The notes under the pieces are model-generated. The model worked only from the letters and a program-made list of their open reading frames with translations. It ran no database searches and was not told where the DNA came from. DNA of 64,000 bases from Sophora flavescens (taxonomy: Eukaryota > Streptophyta > Magnoliopsida > Fabales > Fabaceae): positions 51,291,196 through 51,355,195 of the forward strand of contig CM061063.1 of the NCBI GenBank assembly GCA_030762895.1, read 5' to 3'. Shown one piece after another: positions 56,018 to 64,000 of this stretch. The stretch's first letter is position 1. Each line of letters starts with the position of its first letter. A program made the translations under genes and the position numbers.

Positions 56018-57589
56018 GGGCATGTTTGATTGCGTTTTTGTTTTTTTGTTTTTGAAGACTGATTTGTAAAGTAATTTTTAAGAACTATTTTTTAAAATAA
56101 AAAGAATAAAAAAATCTGTTTGATTATATTATTCTTAAAAGAGTTTTAAAAGTTATAAAACAAAAAAATCTACTTGATAAAATTGTTTTGAAAGTATGTT
56201 TTTAAAACAAAAAGAAATAGAAAACTTATTTGACCTCACCCACCAAAAAAAGAAACATTTCAATAACTCATAAAGACCCCGCTCCAGTAGCAGACAAGGA
56301 AACCAATACAATCAAGTTGTGTTGCCACCTTTTATTTTTATCATCAAAAGTATATATGTATATTAATTAATATGAAAGAGTACCAAGAGTAATCAAAGTT
56401 GTACACTATTAAGTATTAACCCATGAACACCCTATACCTGTACCTGTACCACAAAGAAATCTATATAGCTAAAACCAGCTGTTGCCAATAGCAAAAAGGA
56501 CCTCACATAGAACCAGAAAAAACAGAACAACAACTAAGCATGACCCAAACCAAATTAACATAACATCTATTCCCCTAAAAAAAAGACAGAAGGCAATAAA
56601 AAGAGAATGCAGTGTTAACCCCAAAGCCCTGCGCCTGAGTGACCACTTAGCAGCACTAACGAGCAAATTAAGTAAATAAGAATTCTGCTGCATCACAAAG
56701 GCCAAAAACGCTCCTACTGCATGACATTGGGAAATCAACACTCCTGCTGCACCATATAAGCAAAAAACGAAACAGGGTAGTACTTGATAAAAAGCATTAG
56801 AACGCTAATGATTGTCAATCAACTCAAGATTCATCTTGCATCTTAGTCTACCCCGACCTAACAATTCGATCAACAATCTCTCTCAGATCCACCACCGCGT
56901 CGAGATGCACCAAATCGCCGCTAAGGCTCTCTCCGCGCTCGTGAAATCGTTCCGAGCCTCCATCGCTGACCTTGCCGAAGCTATCCAGATTGTCGTCGAT
57001 CACAGCAGCGACGCCATAGTCGTTCGACAAGAGCAGCAACGAGAAGGAATTTCCACTCCTGATCGAGCATTAGAGGTTTTCGGTGTGGAGCACGGTGTTG
57101 CGAATCAGGACGTGGCAGAGCTGAATCACGTTCTCGACACGATCAAGATTGACGAGGCTACTCTTTCCAGTGAACGGTGATGGCGACGACGGAGCGAGAG
57201 AAATGTGTTCGGTCCCGTGGATCATCTCATCGACGGTGGAGGTAGCGGTGGCGATTGCACTGAAACTGGAAAGGGGCGGAGGAAGAAGAAGAAAAGGAAT
57301 GATAAGAGGAAGAAGATGGGGTTTTCCATTTTGTCTATATATTACCAAATTGCCATTAATGAGAATTCGTTGTTCTCCTTGCCTTTATATGTTTTGAGAA
57401 CAAAAAGTTACAAAACCAGATAAAAATAAGTCTAGGATGTTCTCTAATTTTAGTTTTTAAAACAAAAAAAAAACATATTGTTTTTAGAACCATTTTTCAC
57501 AAAACACTCCTATCAAACAATTTTTTTTGTTTTTTTATTCTTGTAAACAAAAAAAAAACTGTTTTTAAAAACAATAAACAAACAGGCCC
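56018..57589. mobile_element. TIR element carrying a GC-rich gene-like segment
   Basis: Ends GGGCATGTTTGATTGCGTTT and (inverse) GGGCCTGTTTGTTTATTGTT, with T/A-rich subterminal runs on both sides. No clear target duplication. The middle (about 56860-57320) is GC-rich and looks host-derived. Confidence 0.55.
56812..57348. pseudogene. Unrecognised gene-like segment in the TIR element
   Basis: Both strands are open over parts: plus 56812-57180 (122 codons; IHHRVEMHQIAAKALSALVK, SFRASIADLAEAIQIVVDHS) and minus 57348-57070. Codon-like GC content and absence of stops set it apart from its AT-rich flanks, which suggests captured coding sequence. I do not recognise a domain in either reading and cannot choose the strand. 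Confidence 0.35.
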
Positions 57590-57841
57590 TCAATTACTTT
57601 TTTGGATTTAATCAATGTAAACAAAAATTTATACTATAAATTAATCATATATTAATATATCATTAAAATATTTGACTCCTATAATAATTATTTTAAAAAA
57701 ACATACATATGATGATGTTGATTGATTGATATGATAAAAAAAATTATACTTACAATACATCAAAATTAAATTTTTATTCTTTTTCAACAAGTGAGCATAA
57801 ATTTAGAACTTCTACCCAGATGAAGATCAATAAAATTAAAA

Positions 57842-58252
57842 GGTTAAAGTAATCTGTTGGTCCCTATACGTGACACTAATTTTCAATTTGGTCCCTATAC
57901 GTAAAAAGTTATTAATTTGATCCCTATACGTGACACTGGTAACCAATTTGATCATCACCACTAATTGGTCCCTATATAAGAGGGGCCAAATTGTAAATTA
58001 TTATCACATATAAGGACCAAATTGAAAATAATTGTCACATGTAGGAGCTGAGTTCAAATTTTTTTTTTGCTGAATTGACCCCTACATGTGACAATAATTT
58101 GTAATTTGGTCCTCTTATATATGGACCAATTTACGGTGAGGACCAAATTGAAAACCAGTGACACGTATAGGGACCAAATTGATAACTTTTTACGTATAGG
58201 GACCAAATTGAAAATCAGTGTCACATATAAGGACTAAAAGATTACTTTAACC
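57842..58252. mobile_element. Hairpin MITE of Mutator type
   Basis: 411 bp, near-perfect foldback: both ends read GGTTAAAGTAATCT and repeat GGTCCCTATACGTGACACT/GGTCCCTATACGTAAAAAGT. A perfect 9-bp target duplication aaattaaaa at 57833-57841 and 58253-58261. Confidence 0.9.
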
Positions 58253-59488
58253 AAATTAAAAAGAACAAAAGTTAAGCCAATGCTTATTTTTTAAAAATAT
58301 TTTTACTATATTTCATGCATGTCTTGTTAAAAATGACTTGATTTTTTCCCAAATGTGTAATATACAAGTATAAGCAAATCAGTTTAAAAGTGTGTAAATT
58401 TCAAGGCAAGTTTTAATGGATGTTGAATAGACATTGAACACTTCAACCAGGTGGATATCATGTAACCACTTCATTGTTTAGCATTTGAAAACATCAGTGT
58501 AGATATAGAAAACATTTGGTCGAACCAGCTACAATCTGATGGAGAGATCTGTCCAAGTGTGAAGACAGGTGAGTGGAAGTTGTGTAACAAATATTACCCG
58601 ATTACAGCTATTGGTTCTTACCACTTCAAGATACATATTTTTAGGACTATGAAATCAATGAGATGCAATTAACAATGGCAATCAGTGGAGAATATGTCAA
58701 TAGGAAGCAAAGAACTAGTAATATCACAGATATTGTAGGAATTTAAATATTCTCAGCATTTTGAATTTCCAGAAGGGCATCTCAATCTCCAGTCACCACA
58801 ACACAAGTTTCCTCAAGCTTTAGTTGATCTTCTTGTGTGGTTTTATGGCCTTATTCTACTACATTATCAATCTTTGTAACGTACAAACTCTTTGTATCTG
58901 AGATTTGTTAAATAACTACCAATTACCAGGACATAGAACAATATGCAACTAGGTGACTTAAATCTACCAGCTTATATGTGCCTGAGCATATCCAAGAGAG
59001 GGATTATCCGAAGTGCCTCATATCTACCTACTTGAAAACAAACTTTTAACTGGTTTGGATTAGCTGCATCTAGATATGCCCATGCAGATTTCATAAAATA
59101 TTAAACATTCCAATTGGATAAAAATTCCATTTTTTCTACCAAAATGTTAATTATGTCAGAGAAAAAATGATAGGTCCATAGGCTAAAATCAGCAAGTACT
59201 TCTGAATGATATATGTATTAATACCTAAAGTGAGTAAGTGTTTCAGAGGGATTTCAATTAGTACATAAACTGAGTAACTACTTCAGAATGATCTGAATTA
59301 GTATCTGGATAAGATAGAACCACCATGCTATAAGAACAATCATCAGAATGTATTGTTTTATCCATAGAAAAAACCTAGTAGAGAAACAATACGCTTATTA
59401 AAAAACCAATCAGAAGTTAAAAGTGATCAACCAAAAACGATGAGGAAAAATATGAAAGTATGAAACTATAACCAAGAGATATTGAAAT
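58253..59488. other. AT-rich DNA, no gene recognised
   Basis: No long ORF and no repeat structure I could define; it may be intron or 3' sequence of the exon at 59489-59905. Confidence 0.4.
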
Positions 59489-59905
59489 ACTCACGATCTG
59501 TCTCTCCAAATAGGACACCAGAAGAACTTTATATGTTCCTCTTCAGCAGATTTAACTAATACCGGAGCATTGGGGAATTCTTCAGTATTTGCATTTTCAA
59601 TTTCATAACAAGAGTCAGCTGCAGAAGCAAGCCTTGTCACTTTAGCTGAAGCTGGCTTTGAAACACTAACTGCAAGATTTTGATTTTCATTTGAGAGCTC
59701 ACAAGATTGCGATGTCCTACATCTATTTGTTACTGCCAAAGTGATTTCATCAAATATCTTGGTTGCAGCCATTTTTATATTTTCTTCATTCTCATCAATA
59801 CCAAGGTTTGATTTAATATCCATGCTTCCGACATATTGTCGTGAACATGACATAAAATTGCTTCCTTTGACAGAATCTTCAGAAGATGACATGAATGCAT
59901 CAGTC
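59489..59905 (-). CDS. Unrecognised exon, possibly part of a host gene
   Basis: Open on the minus strand from a CCCCAG acceptor-like site (about 59906) to a GTGAGT donor-like site (59488 downwards), encoding about 139 residues with KMAATKIFDEITLAVTNRCR and ending EEEHIKFFWCPIWRDR. It is Ser/Glu/Asn-rich with no transmembrane segment and no motif I recognise. The splice-like borders favour a real internal exon rather than a chance ORF. Other fragments on the same strand (61570-61728) could belong to the same gene, but this cannot be shown. Confidence 0.35.
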
Positions 59906-60280
59906 TCATAAGTTCTGGGGTTAGAGATTTGTCCCTCACCCGGCTCTAAATGTTGACCGGGTCAATTTTTTAAACCCTAATCCGATCCTAGACCCGAGGC
60001 ATTCAATCATGTGCGGGTTTGATTATAACCCGGTGTAGAAGAGACGGGACCAGGTTGGTCCTAAGTGTGAAAATATTGATGATACTTTGCTCAACCATAC
60101 TATTCAAAAACCAACTCTATCTACAACAAGTCAACAAGTACCAACTTTTTTGGTTATGGACGCGCTTTGAAATTTTGAATCTGGACAGAGCCTTTGTCAC
60201 AAACAGACACATGAATATATTGGCAAACCAAATAATGTATTTTTACACAAAATGCAAATTCATTTAATTTGATACCAAAC

Positions 60281-60747
60281 TTTGTGCAAAATTGCATTTG
60301 ATCGTTTAGCCGCCTTTCAGCAGAAACCCATTCCCACCTCGGAATGACAAGGATGCCATCTGTTCAGATGATATGAAGCTACTGGTTTAGAATGCAGATA
60401 CATAGTATAAAATCAAGGCACTTTTTAATCTAAGTAAAAGTTCATATGATATAAGAAGAATGAATACATTTTATTATTTTAAAGAAGGGTTGATGCAATA
60501 GGTAATTTAAGTAAAAGTTGACCCAGCTTGGCATCTAGATAGAAAACTGAAAAAGAATCACATATAAAGGAAATCAGGAAGAAGTGAAAGTTAGAATAAT
60601 TCAAAAGGTTCTAACAGAAGGTGAAAGGAGAGGGGAGTAAGAAAATGTTAAATTTACCTGTACTAGTGCTTCAGGGCGAGACTCAAGAACAATTAAGAGA
60701 ACTCCTAAAGGAGATGATATTTTCTCTAAAATTAGTCCATCTGCAAG
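60281..60747 (-). pseudogene. P5CS: Two-exon fragment of a P5CS gene (delta-1-pyrroline-5-carboxylate synthase)
   Basis: Exon 60658-60747 (30 codons, acceptor TTTAG, donor GTAAAT) encodes the glutamyl-phosphate reductase segment LADGLILEKISSPLGVLLIV followed by LESRPEALVQ. Exon about 60281-60359 continues with ASLSFRGGNGFLLKGG, then an 8-nt deletion at the KEA codons creates a stop, after which KRSNAILHKV is readable. P5CS is the bifunctional, rate-setting enzyme of proline synthesis, normally about 700 residues. No exons before or after are found nearby, so this is a gene fragment with its intron, either relic or carried by a transposon. Confidence 0.72.
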
Positions 60748-61120
60748 CTAAATAAAAGGGTAGCAGTCAGAACTCAGAAACACTATAGATAAATAATTAT
60801 CATTAAAAATTCAGTACAATCAAGAGTCCGTGAAAAACTTGTTCAAAACGTGATAAACAGCATACTTCACTAATGTAAATACCTGCATTAGTAGGAAAGA
60901 GGAAGCCTGGTAGTGGTTGTAGAAATCCCAGCCATTCCATTAAACATAAATGTTACTAATGTGAAAAATAGAGCACCAGTATAAGCATCAGCATATATAA
61001 CAGCACATGCCAAAACCAAGGGAATCACAAAGGAAACAAAGAGAGTTGGACCTCTTGTTTAAAACATGCAGAAATTCAACTGAGCAACTTAACCAAGCTA
61101 CACAAACACTACCCAGTAAC

Positions 61121-61350
61121 TGTTAGGGCCCAACCCAATAGGAAATAAAGATAAAAATAAGGGTTTGTTAGCTAGATTTCTGTTAGTAGTGATTGTTAGT
61201 AGATTAGGCAAGTTAGTTGAAGGTTAGTCCTTTAAACAGACCTCTTCAAATTGAGAGGTAGTTTTTGTAATCATTGATTTGTGACTGGGTTAATCCTAGT
61301 GTGAAAAGAGAGTGCTCCTTTGGGGTATACTTGTATACCTTGTTCTAACA
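61121..61350. mobile_element. Solo LTR with 5-bp target duplication
   Basis: TGTTAGGGCC ... GTTCTAACA, 230 bp, flanked by gtaac at 61116-61120 and 61351-61355. Shares GAGAGTGCTCCTTTGGGG and GGTATACTTGTATACCTT with the LTR in TNL intron 4. Confidence 0.88.
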
Positions 61351-61569
61351 GTAACCGAGCTACAAAACCAATTTGTTATTTTATAGGAACAGTAATTGGC
61401 AAAATGGTGCTCTTGGCTGCTAATTTATTGGAGTTTCATTTTATTTGTGATCTGTCACCAAAGCTGATCACTTCTGCACCATCAGGGATATGCGACCTCC
61501 TAAGTTGCAATACGATGACATGTTATGCTAGCACTCTCTTTGTAGAAAATAGAAATTGTGTATTTTGAT

Positions 61570-61728
61570 GCTTAGTTTACAGTACCTCATCTTCTTAATA
61601 GCTACTGAAGATTCTGATGCTGCATCTGTATTATATCCATGTTGGAAAATAATCCTCTTGTAATTTGAATTGATGTATGAAATGATGTCCTCTTTTTCTA
61701 AGGCTTCATATTTTGGTCTTTTTTGCAC
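61570..61728 (-). CDS. Unrecognised small ORF/exon
   Basis: About 50 residues (QKRPKYEALEKEDIISYINS, then NYKRIIFQHGYNTDAASESS) ending at an AAGATGAG/GTACTG donor-like site. Charged, non-repetitive composition suggests a real exon. No family recognised. Confidence 0.25.
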
Positions 61729-62124
61729 TTTGTGGAGAAACGATTTTTCACAGCATTATCCGTTCTATTTGAACAACTGTTGACAAAATGTGTATCTGTT
61801 TTTTTAAGAGAAGAATGAATTTTTATTACCTGCCTAAAACCACCTTTGCTATTGAGATAGCATAAGAGGGTAGTAAGGAACATGGAAATAGAGAATAACA
61901 GATCAGGAACATTGAAAAGGAACAAAAAATAGCATAAAGAAGATAAGAACATTGAAAGTTCACGAGGCAGTCCATGAGAAGAAGAAAAAATATGAAAAGT
62001 GAAATGAAGGAGACCGTAATGAAAACGAACCTTTAGAGCGAAAGGTGCGACGGTGTTGAACGAAGATGAACGAAGATGAACGAAGGAGAACAAGGAATTT
62101 GAGTGCAACAATTCCAGTATGCAC

Positions 62125-62643
62125 CTAAAGGTTTTTTGGTTTGAACAAAGATTTGACCCTAGACCAAGGGTTTTTCCGCATTGATGGCCGATCTGGTTTT
62201 GACAACATTGTGACTAGTGTTCTTGACTCCTGTGAAGGTTCCGTATTCCCGTCAATTGATTCACCATATATTAGATACAATGCTGTCTTCTTAACAGTCA
62301 ATCTATGTCCGAAAGCCACAAAAATCTCCACTTTGTCATGAGGTCCTAGATTTGACACTATGCCCTGCCACTCCTCATCATTCAAGGAAATTACTGTGTC
62401 TCGCTTGTAAAGCTGGATGAAGCACTTTGTGTAATTAACGATCAAGACACTAATAAGACATTCATCTGCCATGTTTTCAGGGGTAGATGAATAAACAACA
62501 CACAATATCATTCCTTTCAGAGGACCATCACTAACTTGAGGAACTTCAAAAAGTACTGAATGTCCTTCACCAGTATAGGTTAACCAACAAGCATACCTGT
62601 CACCCGGGAGAAAAATATCACTAGACCCACTAGCAGTTAATCC
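62125..62643 (-). CDS. Last exon of a second, tandem TIR-NB-LRR gene
   Basis: Same length (519 nt with stop) and acceptor (GTACAG before GGATTAACTG) as exon 5 of the gene at 42107-48885. By direct comparison 23 of 172 residues differ, about 87% identical. Encodes the post-LRR C-terminal domain from GLTASGSSDIFLPGDRY to the stop at 62125. No internal stop. The upstream exons (TIR, NB-ARC, LRR) should lie beyond the right edge of the window, on the same strand. Whether this paralogue is functional cannot be judged from one exon. Confidence 0.88.
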   Translation of the reverse strand, partial: GLTASGSSDIFLPGDRYACWLTYTGEGHSVLFEVPQVSDGPLKGMILCVVYSSTPENMADECLISVLIVNYTKCFIQLYKRDTVISLNDEEWQGIVSNLGPHDKVEIFVAFGHRLTVKKTALYLIYGESIDGNTEPSQESRTLVTMLSKPDRPSMRKNPWSRVKSLFKPKNL

Positions 62644-64000
62644 CTGTACAAAAAATAAAAGTTTAGTCATATATACAATCATGCTATTCTAATGGATGTT
62701 ATGTTCAATTATATTGGCGTTCTAAATTCCAAAATGTGATTTCTATGATAAAAATAATAACATTTTACTGCATAATGCAAAACTCAAATATGATCAGCTA
62801 ACTAATTGAAACAAATTCAGTCAGTAGGTTTGGCACATATCAAAAGCAGAGCCGACACATTTCTATTTCCATAGTAATTTCAGAACTCATGTCATACATG
62901 TCTTTCAACTTATATTCTCATTTTGTTTTTTGATATGTGTAATGTGTATTCTTAATATGTTATAAACATTAAGATCTTTGATATAGTTTTATAAATATGT
63001 TCGCTTTTTTCAAACTAACGGTCTTTCTCAGAATTCTGTTGTACTCACACACCTCTTCAGAATGGTGTATTTGGGGCATAGCCAACTTTGGTCACTTCTG
63101 CTCCTTCCTCCTTGTGAGTTCAGGCTTTCCAAACCACTGTCTTCCTCGTCATTCAATTGCCTAAAACCGGCTCCTCGGGCATAATAGATTGGCACTCCAA
63201 TTTTAGTTCCTTTTCATACGACTCAAGTTTCACAACAACAACTCTAATATCTCTATGCTTGTGTAATCCTCTACAACTCCTATGGTTCTATGATCTAATG
63301 GCTCTATGTGGGTGATATTTTATTAACATATAGTTCTAGATCACCTGTGAATTTTATTCTCTTCTTCAGAGAGGGCTAGATCTTGGATCTCTCCACTACT
63401 TTCTTGGTATACAAGTTCATCTCAATACTAATGGTCTCAATCTGTCTCAGACCAAGTACATGTGGGATCTTCTCATTCATTTCAACATGTTGCAGTACAA
63501 GCCAGTGAAAACAATTTCTACTCTCATTGCATGATACAAGTCCTCTCGGGCAGAGATACTTTACTAGCCAATCTTAACCCCTTTTGTCAGCTGATAAACC
63601 CTCTTCATTAAACATCCTGACATTCCTGATGATGTGCATAGCACCAGTCAGTTTTGAGCCATACCACGACTAATTATTTTCAGGAGCCAAGCTTATTCTC
63701 CGTTATGCTGCTGCTAGCACTGAAGTACATGGTCTTCATCTTCATCCTCGTGACTTTCTTTTGTTTGCCTTCTCTGATGCCTATTGGGTTTATCTTATCT
63801 GTCCTAAAGAATTTATTCTTTCACTAGAAAATGTTATAGTAGCATTTAGCTCATGTTTTGATTCCTAATGATGTACAGAGGAACAACAAATATGGATGAT
63901 TTTTAAATTTCATTAGTTGTAAAGAATATATCTAGCAAGTTCTTATTGTGGATGTATATACTAGAAAAAAGAGTAAATGCATGTGTGTGTATAAACAAAA
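62644..64000 (-). other. Intron 4 of the second TNL gene (partial)
   Basis: Aligns with intron 4 of the first gene: 62660-62998 with 42640-42975, and 63700-64000 with 44340-44770. It lacks the solo LTR present at 42989-43238. Confidence 0.75.
63170..63790 (+). pseudogene. Copia RT/RNase H fragment in the second TNL intron
   Basis: Plus-strand broken frames: YVGDILLT-like, LGSLHYFLGIQVH, LSQTKY, FNMLQYKPVKT and LILRYAAASTEVHGLHLHP followed by FAFSDAYW, the copia RNase H motif. It keeps more RNase H than the matching fragment at 43990-44450. Confidence 0.72.

Noticed and set aside
61320..61568. 82-codon plus ORF
   Set aside because: It starts inside the solo LTR and crosses its boundary; no domain.

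Overview
This is a eudicot plant nuclear window, most likely from a legume (Fabaceae). The evidence is a TIR-NBS-LRR resistance gene with a post-LRR exon of the legume type, Ty3/gypsy, copia, Cassandra and Mutator-like elements, AT-rich intergenic DNA, and a 500-base assembly gap at 4001-4500. The species cannot be fixed from sequence alone. Intact host coding capacity is small; most of the window is nested transposons and gene debris.

Layout. 1-1000: long AT-rich foldback element. 1860-3440 (-): decayed papain-type cysteine protease (SAG39/SAG12-like). 4501-36182: a retrotransposon nest built from one chromodomain-type Ty3/gypsy family (Tekay/Del-like; PBS complementary to initiator tRNA-Met), present as copies A (+), D (-), B (+) and C (+), interleaved with Cassandra TRIM elements whose LTRs carry 5S rRNA-derived sequence. 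A non-autonomous Athila-like element (gag and protease only, 19626-27237, target duplication gcttc) is inserted in the LTR shared by B and C. 36183 to about 40661 (-): truncated Tat/Ogre-like gag region with its LTR.

42107-48885 (-): an apparently intact five-exon TIR-NB-LRR gene whose exon lengths keep frame to 1048 residues. Its last exon and last intron are repeated at 62125-64000 (-), so a tandem paralogue begins there and runs off the right edge. Between the two copies lie a G/C-rich hairpin MITE (49079-49503), a Mutator-like element with long TIRs that has lost its catalytic core (51613-56001), a TIR element holding a GC-rich gene-like segment (56018-57589), a hairpin MITE with a perfect 9-bp target duplication (57842-58252), unrecognised exons, a two-exon P5CS pseudogene fragment and a solo LTR with a 5-bp target duplication.

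The strongest candidate for something undescribed is the repeated fusion of gypsy LTRs to Cassandra bodies at the primer-binding site the two families share. That is the product expected if plus-strand transfer in reverse transcription switched between co-packaged gypsy and Cassandra templates. Other notable signals are the GGCCGTGA palindrome modules in the Athila-like element, an in-frame 222-bp duplication in a reverse transcriptase, and a datable TNL duplication.
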